This document shows positions 52,518-61,767 of a stretch of DNA of 64,000 bases, piece by piece (positions within the stretch are counted from its first letter, which is position 1; the number at the start of each line of letters is the position of its first letter). The notes under the pieces are model-generated. The model was not told the DNA's origin, did no database searches, and saw only the letters and a list, made by a program, of their open reading frames with translations. The stretch spans positions 62,001-126,000 of the forward strand of contig JAFEAT010000007.1 of NCBI GenBank assembly GCA_018266255.1. Direction: 5' to 3'. A program made the translations under genes and the position numbers. This stretch comes from Cyanobacteria bacterium SZAS-4. GTDB taxonomy: Bacteria > Cyanobacteriota > Vampirovibrionia > Obscuribacterales > Obscuribacteraceae.

Positions 52518-55500
52518 ATGTTCGTCAACTTCTTCATCAGTCGTCCAATCTTCGCATCTGTATGCTCGCTGTTCATCGTCATCGCTGGATTGGTTTCGAT
52601 TCCGAATTTGCCAATCTCGCAGTATCCAGCCATCGTTCCACCACAGGTCAAAGTCACTTCGGTGTACACCGGAGCCAGTGCCGCCGCTGTCGAGGCCAGC
52701 GTCACCAACGTGCTCGAGCAGCAAATCAACGGCGTGAAGGGGATGAAATACATCACCTCGACCAGCGGCAACGACGGTACTAGCACGATCAACGTCACCT
52801 TCGATTTGGACCGCGATGTCGACGCAGCCGCTGTCGACGTACAGAACCGCGTTGGTTCGGTGCAAGGTCGTTTACCAGAAGAAGTGAAGAAGACTGGTGT
52901 CACGGTCGATAAGGTCTCTACCACAATTATCTTTGCCGCAGCGCTTGCCTCCAAAACTCACGATGCGCTCTACTTAAGCAACTACGCCGACCTCTACATC
53001 AAAGACAATTTGAAGCGCGTCAAAGGCGTGGGCGACGTCACCATATTCGGTGAACGCAAATACTCGATGCGCATTTGGCTCGATCCATCAAAACTAAACA
53101 ATCGACAAATTTCAACCACCGATGTCACTAACGCACTCGCAGACCAGAGCGTTCAGGTAGCAAGCGGGTCGATAGGTAAGGCGCCGTATCCAGAAGGTCA
53201 GGCGTTCGAAATCAATACGCGAGTTTTGGGACGTCTGAAGACGCCGGAGGAATTCTCGAATATCGTTATTAAGCGTGGTCCGAACGGTTCGGTCGTCAAA
53301 TTGAAAGACGTCGGGCGCATCGAACTAGGCGCAGAAAACTATGGAACGTTCCTGCGCTACAAAGGCGCGAATGCAGTCGGCATCGCAATCTACCAATTTC
53401 CTGGCGCGAATGCCCTCGACGTTGCAAGAGAGTGTAAAGCCGAGTTAGCGAAGCTAACAGCCAACTTGCCACCAGACATCACTTGCCAAATAGCTTTCGA
53501 TACGACAAGAGCGGTTGATGAATCCATTCAAGAAGTAATCAAAACGCTGGCAGAAGCGATCTTCCTCGTCATCCTTGTAATCTTCTTGTTTCTACAGAGC
53601 TGGCGCACAACAATCATTCCGGCGATCACGATCCCTGTGTCATTAATCGGAACGTTCGCGGCAATGAAAGCGCTCGATTTCTCTATTAACACTTTGACGC
53701 TGTTTGGTATCACGTTGGCGACAGGATTGGTCGTAGACGACGCGATCGTAGTCATCGAAAACATCGTGCGCCTAATGGAAGAGCGGCATCTTTCAGCCTT
53801 TGATGCAGCACGCGAAAGTATGAAGGAAGTGACCGGAGCCGTTATCGCTACTGCATTGGTATTGGCTGCAGTGTTCATCCCGGTAGCATTCTTCCCTGGT
53901 ACGACGGGACAGCTATACCGACAATTTGCGCTCACACTCGCCATCTCGGTTGGCATCTCTGCTTTCAACGCTTTGACTTTGACTCCCGCGCTATCCGTCT
54001 TGATTTTGAAACACGAAACAGGTCCAACGAACTGGTTCTTCGCCAAAATCAACTGGTTCATCGACATGGTGCGCAAATTTTTCGAACATGCGCTCGGCAT
54101 CGTTCTTCGATTCAAAATGATCGTCGTGCCGGCGTTTATCGCATCGTTGGCATTGACTGGCTACTTATATACAAAGATGCCGACAGGCTTTTTGCCTGAT
54201 GAAGACGTCGGTTACTTCATGATTATTGTTCAGGGACCTGACGGCGTTTCGTTAGATTACACGTCCAAAGTAGTGGCGAAAGTCGAGAAAGTCGTAAGCA
54301 ACATTCCTGAACTTCTCGGAATATTCGCAGTCGGCGGATTCAGTTTCTCGGGTAACAACTCGAGCAACGCCATCGTGTTCTGCACGCTTAAACCGTGGAG
54401 TGAGCGAACGCATCCAGACCAATCGGCGAGCGCTATCATCAACAAATTACGCGGTCCATTATTTGGAATCGACGACGCTTTCTGCATTCCATTCAACCCA
54501 CCACCGATTCAAGGTTTGGGCAACTTCGGTGGATTCGCCTATGAATTGGAAAACACTCAGCGACTTCCGCTGGAAGAGTTTGCCGCAATCTCAGACAAGT
54601 TCCTCGCCGATGCGCGCAAGAGCCCATTGTTGACAGGCATCCAGACGACGTTCCGTATGAACTCGCCGCAAATTATCATTGATGTCGACCGAGACAAAGC
54701 TGAATCGATCGGTGTGAGAGTTGGAGAAATCTTCACCACACTGCAGACATTCATTGGTTCTTTGTACGTCAACGACTTCGATTACCTCGACAGAAGTTAC
54801 CGCACATACGTGCAGGCAGACAAGCAGTTTAGAAGCAACCCGCAGGACATCAATCAGCTCTACGTGCGAACTAACGCGGGCAATATGACCCCACTCAGCA
54901 ATCTGGTGACGATGACGCGAACAACATCGCCGCCAACAATTTCGCACTACAACCTATTCAAATCGATCGAAATCAACGGCGCTCCATTGCCTGGAGTCAG
55001 CTCTGGTCAAGCGATTGCAGAGATGGAAGCAATTGCAAAACGAGTGTTGCCGCGCGGCACTAACTATGAATGGACGGGAATCTCGCTCGAAGAAATTCAA
55101 TCAGGAAACCTGGCAATCTTGATCTTCGCCCTCGGTCTATTGTTCGTATTCCTTGTACTCGCAGCACAATACGAAAGCTTGATCGACCCGCTAGTCATCC
55201 TGTTTGCAGTGCCTTTAGCCGTGCTCGGAGCGATCTCAGCACAGATGCTGCGTGGATTGCAGAACGACGTTTTCTGTCAAATCGGATTGGTCATGCTGAT
55301 CGGACTAGCCAGTAAGAACTCGATTTTGATCGTCGAGTTCGCCAATCAGTTGCACAAAAAAGGATTGTCGTATCACAAGGCTGTATTTGAAGCAGCGCTG
55401 ACCAGACTGCGTCCAATCTTGATGACATCACTTGCATTCGTCTTCGGTATTTTGCCGATGGCAATCGCAGAAGGTGCCGGAGCAAACAGTCGCCATTCAC

Positions 55501-55679
55501 TCGGCACCACCGTTCTAGGTGGCATGATCCTTTCGACAATTCTGAGCTTGTACGTGGTGCCAGTGCTTTATCTTGTATTCAAGTCGATCAAGGGTATCTT
55601 CATCAAGGAAACACCGATTCACCTTCCGCCAGATGAAGAATCGTCCGAAGCCAACGAACTCCAAAATTCCGCGCCCTAG
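52518..55679 (+). CDS. RND multidrug efflux pump (AcrB/HAE1 type)
   Basis: The 1053-residue protein has the full 12-helix RND architecture with two large periplasmic loops. The proton-relay Asp pair is in LVVDDAIVVIENIVRLMEE, and the matching Lys in ASKNSILIVEF. The N-terminus (FFISRPIFASVCSLFIV) and FLFLQSWRTTIIPAI are typical of the drug-exporting HAE1 group. An AAAGGA precedes the start by about 16 bases. It works with the adjacent adaptor as a trimer driven by proton influx, and is probably repressed by the divergent TetR protein. Confidence 0.95.
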   Translation: MFVNFFISRPIFASVCSLFIVIAGLVSIPNLPISQYPAIVPPQVKVTSVYTGASAAAVEASVTNVLEQQINGVKGMKYITSTSGNDGTSTINVTFDLDRDVDAAAVDVQNRVGSVQGRLPEEVKKTGVTVDKVSTTIIFAAALASKTHDALYLSNYADLYIKDNLKRVKGVGDVTIFGERKYSMRIWLDPSKLNNRQISTTDVTNALADQSVQVASGSIGKAPYPEGQAFEINTRVLGRLKTPEEFSNIVIKRGPNGSVVKLKDVGRIELGAENYGTFLRYKGANAVGIAIYQFPGANALDVARECKAELAKLTANLPPDITCQIAFDTTRAVDESIQEVIKTLAEAIFLVILVIFLFLQSWRTTIIPAITIPVSLIGTFAAMKALDFSINTLTLFGITLATGLVVDDAIVVIENIVRLMEERHLSAFDAARESMKEVTGAVIATALVLAAVFIPVAFFPGTTGQLYRQFALTLAISVGISAFNALTLTPALSVLILKHETGPTNWFFAKINWFIDMVRKFFEHALGIVLRFKMIVVPAFIASLALTGYLYTKMPTGFLPDEDVGYFMIIVQGPDGVSLDYTSKVVAKVEKVVSNIPELLGIFAVGGFSFSGNNSSNAIVFCTLKPWSERTHPDQSASAIINKLRGPLFGIDDAFCIPFNPPPIQGLGNFGGFAYELENTQRLPLEEFAAISDKFLADARKSPLLTGIQTTFRMNSPQIIIDVDRDKAESIGVRVGEIFTTLQTFIGSLYVNDFDYLDRSYRTYVQADKQFRSNPQDINQLYVRTNAGNMTPLSNLVTMTRTTSPPTISHYNLFKSIEINGAPLPGVSSGQAIAEMEAIAKRVLPRGTNYEWTGISLEEIQSGNLAILIFALGLLFVFLVLAAQYESLIDPLVILFAVPLAVLGAISAQMLRGLQNDVFCQIGLVMLIGLASKNSILIVEFANQLHKKGLSYHKAVFEAALTRLRPILMTSLAFVFGILPMAIAEGAGANSRHSLGTTVLGGMILSTILSLYVVPVLYLVFKSIKGIFIKETPIHLPPDEESSEANELQNSAP

Positions 55680-55770
55680 TTAGTTCAATCCGTCCTGAGC
55701 GCTACGTGGTCCATGTTCCTGAACGAGCGTGGTATCATACGCGCTGTCCTGCGATCCTAATCGGAACGAT

Positions 55771-56415
55771 ATGCGCATCCTGCTTTTGCTAGCCTGCCTC
55801 ATACTTTCGACAGCCACTGCGGCTCACGCTGAGGATGTCGAAGGTTATGCGTTTTATCCACCGGGAAATAACCCGATGTATGGCTTGATCGTTCGGGGCA
55901 CGGTTATTCAAAAGAAGGTTATTATCGGCAGTGCGACTACTGCGACCGGCTCACAGCCAGGAACGCTTGTGCTGACAGCAGCGGGTCAAAAACTTTCGCT
56001 TGATAAAGCAAAACCTGGGTCTAGACTGAACGTAATTTTCAACGTTGATGTCAATCAACCAGGTTTTCATACAAATCGCGTTGATGTGACCATGTTCTAT
56101 CCGTTCAAACTAACTAAGCTCCCCAACATCACGTTGAAAGCTGGCGGTACGGAATTCAAAAAGGTGGCGTGCAGACGAAAGCCGAATTCGCCGAAAGTCT
56201 CGGAAGCATTTGCAACAATTCAACTGCCACCAGCAATCGCGAACAAGATGCACTTTGGCGACAATGTCTTGCTTACTGTGTTTGACGAGACTGGCACTTT
56301 ACTTGAGCAGTCAGGATTTACGATTTGTCCAGAAAAAGGATTCAAGGCAATGTTAGCCGAGGCAAAGAAAGATTTGTGGAGCAAAACTGGCGGACCAGAC
56401 GATGGTACATTCTAG
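55771..56415 (+). CDS. Exported protein, first of a tandem pair
   Basis: From ATG 55771 the protein has about 214 residues with a signal peptide (LLLLACLILSTATAAHA). The mature form opens EDVEGYAFYPPGNNP and has repeated strands with Cys residues (FKKVACRRKP, SGFTICPEKGF). It is paralogous to the next gene along its whole length. No known family is recognised. It overlaps the paralogue by 14 bases, so the two are probably translated together. It follows the efflux genes on the same strand but is unlikely to be part of the pump. Confidence 0.75.
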   Translation: MRILLLLACLILSTATAAHAEDVEGYAFYPPGNNPMYGLIVRGTVIQKKVIIGSATTATGSQPGTLVLTAAGQKLSLDKAKPGSRLNVIFNVDVNQPGFHTNRVDVTMFYPFKLTKLPNITLKAGGTEFKKVACRRKPNSPKVSEAFATIQLPPAIANKMHFGDNVLLTVFDETGTLLEQSGFTICPEKGFKAMLAEAKKDLWSKTGGPDDGTF

Positions 56416-57067
56416 GACAACAGAAGCTCGCGGGACACGATTCTTAGCACCTTTAGTTTTACTGCTCTGTCTGGCATCTCCCGCGGTGCGCGGTGAGGAC
56501 CTTGACGGAACAGGCTTTTATCCGCCAGGCGATAAGCCAAATTGCAGCCTGAGCATTTGGGGTCCAGTGGCGAACGGAAAAGTTATCATCAATAACGCAT
56601 ACTTCTCGCCCAATCTGCTGCCAGAAAAATTGCTCCTAACTCCGGCCGGAGAAAAGCTGGGCATCAGCAAAATAAAAGCTCAAAAGCGCATGGGCGTTAA
56701 CATCCATATAAATACTGAGAAGCCAGGATTCCATGCAAGCGTGGTGGACATTCTGTTCTACTATCCATATAACTTGACCGCGATGCCTAAGTTGACTCTT
56801 AAAGCCGCCGGTTCAACTTCGACTTCGGCTTGCAGGAGAGATCCCAAGGAGCACAACGTCAACGCTGTAAAAGCAATTATTCAGCTTCCGTCCAAAGCCG
56901 CAAATAAACTTAAGTTTGACGACACCATTACCCTGCAAATTTCAAATAGCGACGGTAATTTGTTGGAGCAGGCGATACTGCAAATTTGCAATCAGAAAGC
57001 ATTTGATGCAATGCTCGCGGACGCAAAAAAAGAAGTCTTGGAAAAAAGTGTGGCACGCCTTCACTAA
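56402..57067 (+). CDS. Exported protein, second of a tandem pair
   Basis: The 221-residue product has a signal peptide (FLAPLVLLLCLASPAVRG) and a mature form beginning EDLDGTGFYPPGDKP. Shared landmarks with the upstream copy include KVIIN/KVIIG, FYPPG, the PGFHxxxVD segment, LTLKA, ACRR, the IQLP-x2-AANK segment, LLEQ-x-IL-x-IC and the closing AFDAMLADAKK. The two cysteines in CRR and IC may form a disulfide. A strong bidirectional hairpin follows at 57125. Function unknown. Confidence 0.75.
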   Translation: MVHSRTTEARGTRFLAPLVLLLCLASPAVRGEDLDGTGFYPPGDKPNCSLSIWGPVANGKVIINNAYFSPNLLPEKLLLTPAGEKLGISKIKAQKRMGVNIHINTEKPGFHASVVDILFYYPYNLTAMPKLTLKAAGSTSTSACRRDPKEHNVNAVKAIIQLPSKAANKLKFDDTITLQISNSDGNLLEQAILQICNQKAFDAMLADAKKEVLEKSVARLH

Positions 57068-57124
57068 ATTAGACATCAATTGAATCCAGTTGGTTGATTT
57101 CAACTTAGAGCTTATTCAAAGACT

Positions 57125-57156
57125 AAGAAGCCACCCTGGCAGTTGGGTGGCTTCTT
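57125..57156. terminator. Strong bidirectional terminator
   Basis: A perfect 12-bp stem, AAGAAGCCACCC and GGGTGGCTTCTT, closes an eight-base loop between two convergent genes. The stem ends are A/T-rich, giving T-runs on both strands. Confidence 0.85.
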
Positions 57157-57180
57157 GGTCTTCTTGTTGTAGCTGGTGAG

Positions 57181-60100
57181 TTATGCGTCGAACCAGGAGT
57201 TGGACATTGGAGGTGGGGCGACTACCATTTCTTCCTTCGGAGGAGCTTTAGCTTTCCGTTGCACTGGAAGCAAGTCAGCGAGTGACTTCTTGGTTGCTGC
57301 TTCAACCGATGGCTCCTGGCTTTGAACTGCAGGCTGAGCGACACTGACGGTTTTGACTTCGTTGTTGCTGCTAACAGCGCCCACCGCATGCGGTGCATCG
57401 AAGCTAGACAAGATTGTGTTCATTCTGGAAATCAATCCTTGAGCTTGCTGCACTTTGTTGTGCACTTGTTGTTGCGAGAGCACAGCTTCGTACTGAGTAA
57501 CAGCTTGCGGTCCATGTTGAACGTTCTGCGATGAAGCTGGAGCGAAACTCACTGGTCTCGATTCGGTGTTCTCTACATGGCTGTAAGGAGTTACTGTCGT
57601 GTAGGCGTCGCTATTCGAGCGTGAATAGACAACATCAGACGATTGCTGAGGAGCACGCTCAACCGGTGCAATATTTTCAACTGAACGATGTTCAGGTTGA
57701 GTGTTGGCATTCGCCAGGTAGTACTGCACTGGGCTGGAGTACGACTGTTGTTGACCTTGAACCGAGGCAACTTCGATTGCAGATGATTGATTTGGAGTAA
57801 TCAAAGCAGCGATCAAAGGTGCTGACTGTGAAGGTGCAGCGTAGTATTCGTTAGCGGGAGCATTAGCTGGAGCGCTTGGTTGAATGAAGCTACTTGGCTG
57901 ACCTTGCTGCGGTGCATACTGCGTTGAATTCGCAGCATATTGAGTCGAACTGGAATCGTACTGAGTCGAGTTCGCAGCATATTGAGTTGAACTGGAATCG
58001 TACTGAGTGGAGTTCGCAGCATATTGAGTTGAACTGGAATCGTACTGAGTCGAGTTCGCAGCATACTGAGTCGAGTTCGCAGCATACTGAGTTGAACTGG
58101 AATCGTACTGAGTTGAGTTCGCAGCATACTGAGTTGAGTTGCCAGCATATTGCGTGGAACTCGAATCATATTGAGTAGAGTTGGTAGAATTGGCAGCGTA
58201 CTGGGTGGAGTTCGCAGCATACTGAGGATTCGACTCGTATTGAGCAGAATTCGAAGCATACTGAGTGGAAGCAAATTGAGCATGTGCTGCACTAAACGAT
58301 GACTGGTCAACGTAAGAGTTAGTGCTTGCTACCGTCGCTGGTGCAGGTGTAGCTTGAGCCGAGTAGTACTCGACATTGCCGCCCGACTGCGCTCCGGTAA
58401 TTGTCTGAGCAGGTGCTGCGTAATCGACTGGAGTAGACGATGGCAGTACAGACGCAAATACTGGGGTTCCTTGCTGCTGCGTTACAGGAGTTGACTGTGA
58501 GTAGTCGACGCTGTAGTTGCTGTTCGAGGCAACTGGAGTTGCTTGAGTCGAGTAATCAGCGCTGTATGCAGTTGTCGACTGAGCCGAAGCTACATAGTTT
58601 CCAGAGACTGCAGGTGCAGCGTAGAATTCGCTGGTTCCGTTCGTTGCGTGCACTCCAGTTGGAATCGTGTTGTAGTTCTCGACTGCAGCGACGACTGGAT
58701 TGCCAGTCATTGCTTGAGCTGAGTAAACAGGATTCGAGCTGGCATCAATCTGGTTACCAACCATCGCTGGCACGCCAGATGTGTTGGTTACGAGTGGAGC
58801 GCCGTATGAGTCAGTCGCTGTGTATGCATTGGCAGTGTAAGCATTGTTGTTTGCACTGACCAGTGTCGATTGGTCAACAGAACCGGCTGGAACTACGCCA
58901 CCGTAAGTGGTGACATTGCCGTATTGGTCAACATTACCAACAGCAGGTGCTGCCAGTGCTGGATTAGACACAACATCGAAGTTGGTAGTAGCAACTGCCG
59001 AGGTGAGCGAATTGTCGATGTTGGCATTGACGGCATCGATGGAACCATCGTAAATATCGCCAGCTTCGAGCTTAGCCAACATGCTATCGCCCATGGTGAG
59101 CGAGTCATTAGACACCGAATTGTTAGTTGAATTGGACAACGAAGCAACGTTAGTCAGTGCATTGTTGACGTCGAAGTTCACTCCAGCGGCATTAAGAACA
59201 TTAGCTCCAGCGTTCAGAACACTGGCTCCGGCACCCAATACTCCACCCGCATGGGTAGCAGCTGCCACAGCTGCACTGAAGTTGTTCATCATCTGTTCAG
59301 CGCGTTGTTGACGTTGAGCTTCAGCGACTTCCTTCGCCTTCTCTTCAGCATGAGCGGCAACCAGCTGTCTCATTTCATCTTGCTTCGCCTGCTTTGCGGC
59401 TTCACGTTCTGCCAAAGCGGCAGCACTCGGTGGTAAGCCGCTCGCATCGGCCTCTTTGCCATCGACGGTCTTTGTCGTATCCGACGCAACTAGATTGTTC
59501 AAATCTCCTTCCTGAGTTGTCGAATCGGCAGGCATATCAGCCATTGCCAACAGATTTTCATCAGCTAGCGCGGCCAACTCAGCGTCACTCATTTCTGTAG
59601 AGGATATAGGCGCAAATGCATACAATGAATCACCAAAGGTGGAAGCGTCTTTCTTCTCTGAAGGAGGAAGACCTGCGTCGGCACCGTCTACACCTTTCTC
59701 AGAACCCTTCTCACCGAATGGTCCCGTGTAGCTTGCAAGAGCGATTGGCATTCCTTCTCCTCTTGCACTTTCTTTGCGTGTGGACAGGGTTTCGCCCAAA
59801 CCACCTGCGCGTACACGGCTAGAGTCAGATGAATCACTGTTGAAACCAGTGTTGGAACTAGCAACAGCAACTGGGCTGACAGATGCACCACTCATTCCAG
59901 CTGGAGAAGCAGCAGCAGTGGAAGTAGGTCCGATACCATTGGCTGTGTCTGCAGCAGCTTGGCTTTGTGCGCCGCCGCCTTGTGATGCGCCGCAACCGCC
60001 GCCGCCTCCGCCACCACCACCGCCACCACCGGATCCGCCGCTCTTCATGGCTTTCTCAGCCATGTTTGCGGCTTCCTGACCAGCAGCGCGAACCAATCCA

Positions 60101-61524
60101 GCAAAGTCAAATGCATGCTTGACAGATGCCGTAGCGAGGAAGTGCAGTGCTGTGATAAGCACACATCCTGTTTCGCCAACACCTTTGAAGCAAGCGATCA
60201 AAAGAATTGCTGTGTTCCAGAACAAGCTCCAGAAGGCCAAGGTGATTACACCTTCCACCCAGCTAGGAAGAGCGCCGCGCAATTGCTTCATCGGCCAGAC
60301 CCACAGTCCTGCAGCGATTGGTCCGATGAACCACAGATAGTACAAGTAAGCCATTTGGAATGCGCAGAGGATATTCCAGGAAGCGGTCAACGCAGCATTG
60401 CTGCCATTCAGACCGAGGCGTGCAGCGATGCTGCCAGTGGTCATCGCTTCATCAGCTCTGTTACCAGGAGCTTGGAAAATTCCTGAGCATGGATCTTCAA
60501 TCTTATTTTCCATCATGCCTTCGAACTTAGCGAACAAACCGCTTGGATTAACCATTGGTGTCATCGCAGGGATAGGCAAGTCTGAAGCATTGCGATTTTC
60601 TTGCTCGCCACGCACTGGAAACGCACGGATCTCGGCACAGATAGCATCTTTATACATATCCGAACCGAAGAGACGGAAGTATTCACTGTTAATCGTGAAA
60701 GTAATGGAGTTGGACAGGTCAATGCTGTAGTTAACAACAAGATAGGTAGCCGGAATCAAGAAGATAGCGATTACCGAACGCATGATGCCTTCGAGCGGAT
60801 TGATGTTGCCGAGGATAGGATTTCCAGCTGCCATGATGGCGCGCAATTGAGTGAGCAGTGCTCCTGGCAGCAACAAAAGAATTCCCATTGGAACGAAAAT
60901 GTTGTTTCGAAGAAGATTCCACTTGTTGCCACCATCAGTGGTGAAGTTGTTTAAATAGTGAGCGCAAAAATCGATGGCACTGGATGCTTGGTCGCGCGAC
61001 ACTTCACCGGCTGCGTTTCCGGCTTGAGTGGCTTGTGCCTGGGCAGCTGCTTGAGCTGGCTTCGTCCAGTTTTGTGGATCGGTGATTACACCTTCTTCCA
61101 TCTTTTCTTCTTCGATGGCAGCTAGCTCGCCAGTCATTGCAGTAGGCTCAGCGCCAGCCTCTTCATTGTTGTTGAACGGCGTATCTTCTACAACCTGCTT
61201 TTCCAAATTGGAAGGCCATTTCGGATTTGGCACCGGATTCATCGGTCCCGCCATCGTGATGTTGTGCTCCGCAGCCATGTCTTTGCGCAGATCTTGATTC
61301 TCTTCCACCTTCTGGTTTTGGATATTTCTATCACCGCCATTTTCACGGTTCTGAAGTCTCTTGTTAGCTGCGCCAGCTGAACTCTTGCCCCAAAGAGCTT
61401 CATCAGTTCCCGGGTTACGCGAGCCGGGATTGTTACCGCCGCCGGTGTAAGAGGCGGAGGCTCCTGTAGCTGTCGAACAGAAGGAAACTAGAAGTAGAAT
61501 CAACAACAGTTTTGTATGGTGCAT
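57181..61524 (-). CDS. Giant VirB6/TrbL-like polytopic protein with repeat tail
   Basis: From ATG 61524 the protein has about 1447 residues. A signal peptide (LLLILLLVSFCSTATGASA) and a disordered Asn/Glu-rich region precede a polytopic core with VPMGILLLLPGALLTQLRA, MRSVIAIFLIPATYLVVNY, YYLWFIGPIAAGLWVWP and further helices, in the style of VirB6/TrbL channel proteins of type IV secretion. A poly-Gly stretch ending CGA follows. The last 900 residues are disordered and Ser/Ala/Asn/Tyr/Gln-rich, with 14 seven-residue Y-A-A-N-S-T-Q or Y-D-S-S-S-T-Q units. The frame is open to 61605 but lacks a better start. The family call rests on topology and motif feel, not on a database match. Confidence 0.7.
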   Translation of the reverse strand: MHHTKLLLILLLVSFCSTATGASASYTGGGNNPGSRNPGTDEALWGKSSAGAANKRLQNRENGGDRNIQNQKVEENQDLRKDMAAEHNITMAGPMNPVPNPKWPSNLEKQVVEDTPFNNNEEAGAEPTAMTGELAAIEEEKMEEGVITDPQNWTKPAQAAAQAQATQAGNAAGEVSRDQASSAIDFCAHYLNNFTTDGGNKWNLLRNNIFVPMGILLLLPGALLTQLRAIMAAGNPILGNINPLEGIMRSVIAIFLIPATYLVVNYSIDLSNSITFTINSEYFRLFGSDMYKDAICAEIRAFPVRGEQENRNASDLPIPAMTPMVNPSGLFAKFEGMMENKIEDPCSGIFQAPGNRADEAMTTGSIAARLGLNGSNAALTASWNILCAFQMAYLYYLWFIGPIAAGLWVWPMKQLRGALPSWVEGVITLAFWSLFWNTAILLIACFKGVGETGCVLITALHFLATASVKHAFDFAGLVRAAGQEAANMAEKAMKSGGSGGGGGGGGGGGGCGASQGGGAQSQAAADTANGIGPTSTAAASPAGMSGASVSPVAVASSNTGFNSDSSDSSRVRAGGLGETLSTRKESARGEGMPIALASYTGPFGEKGSEKGVDGADAGLPPSEKKDASTFGDSLYAFAPISSTEMSDAELAALADENLLAMADMPADSTTQEGDLNNLVASDTTKTVDGKEADASGLPPSAAALAEREAAKQAKQDEMRQLVAAHAEEKAKEVAEAQRQQRAEQMMNNFSAAVAAATHAGGVLGAGASVLNAGANVLNAAGVNFDVNNALTNVASLSNSTNNSVSNDSLTMGDSMLAKLEAGDIYDGSIDAVNANIDNSLTSAVATTNFDVVSNPALAAPAVGNVDQYGNVTTYGGVVPAGSVDQSTLVSANNNAYTANAYTATDSYGAPLVTNTSGVPAMVGNQIDASSNPVYSAQAMTGNPVVAAVENYNTIPTGVHATNGTSEFYAAPAVSGNYVASAQSTTAYSADYSTQATPVASNSNYSVDYSQSTPVTQQQGTPVFASVLPSSTPVDYAAPAQTITGAQSGGNVEYYSAQATPAPATVASTNSYVDQSSFSAAHAQFASTQYASNSAQYESNPQYAANSTQYAANSTNSTQYDSSSTQYAGNSTQYAANSTQYDSSSTQYAANSTQYAANSTQYDSSSTQYAANSTQYDSSSTQYAANSTQYDSSSTQYAANSTQYAPQQGQPSSFIQPSAPANAPANEYYAAPSQSAPLIAALITPNQSSAIEVASVQGQQQSYSSPVQYYLANANTQPEHRSVENIAPVERAPQQSSDVVYSRSNSDAYTTVTPYSHVENTESRPVSFAPASSQNVQHGPQAVTQYEAVLSQQQVHNKVQQAQGLISRMNTILSSFDAPHAVGAVSSNNEVKTVSVAQPAVQSQEPSVEAATKKSLADLLPVQRKAKAPPKEEMVVAPPPMSNSWFDA
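57915..58205. repeat. 21-bp tandem repeats in the tail of the large membrane protein
   Basis: About 14 units of 21 bases (one of 30) encode seven-residue blocks of two alternating types, YAANSTQ and YDSSSTQ. Some blocks are exact copies at DNA level, which points to recent unit gain. Antisense open frames across this stretch are by-products of the repeat. Confidence 0.85.
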
Positions 61525-61582
61525 TTTTATTTGCCTATTTGTTGTTATCTTGGCTTTACTGCGCAAGCGCATTGGGGAGTGA

Positions 61583-61599
61583 CAGCGATTAACTCGCTG
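61583..61599 (-). promoter_or_regulatory. Leader hairpin CAGCGA/TCGCTG, copy A
   Basis: A six-base perfect stem with a five-base loop lies about 59 bases before the start codon of the 57181-61524 gene. The same stem with a different loop lies before the paralogous gene at 63793-63808. Stem conservation with loop change suggests RNA structure. Confidence 0.5.
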
Positions 61600-61665
61600 C
61601 CCCAAGCTCAGATGATGGTAAGGGACTTCTTAAACTCGGGACTTCGACTTGGGAAAAGCGAAGCT

Positions 61666-61716
61666 CTAATCCGAGTGAAATCAGTCTAATGAAAGAGTGT
61701 GACCAATTTGTACCTG
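61666..61716 (-). promoter_or_regulatory. Candidate promoter block, copy A
   Basis: On the minus strand TTGGTC (61701-61706) and TGATTT (61678-61683) are 17 bases apart, within a block that is nearly identical to the one upstream of the paralogue (63872-63917). Shared bases include the TGTGACCAATTTGTACCT stretch (plus-strand reading) and AGTCTAAT. Confidence 0.5.
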
Positions 61717-61767
61717 GACGGTCTCAAATCATAAAAACAGACTGGATTTGACCTGATTTTTTGGCAT

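Noticed and set aside
57915..58205. Possible CRISPR-like array
   Set aside because: Units are contiguous coding repeats of 21 bases with no unique spacers and no cas genes nearby.
57894..58310. Open frames on both strands over the tail repeats
   Set aside because: They arise from the 21-bp repeat, whose unit length is a multiple of three, leaving other frames open.
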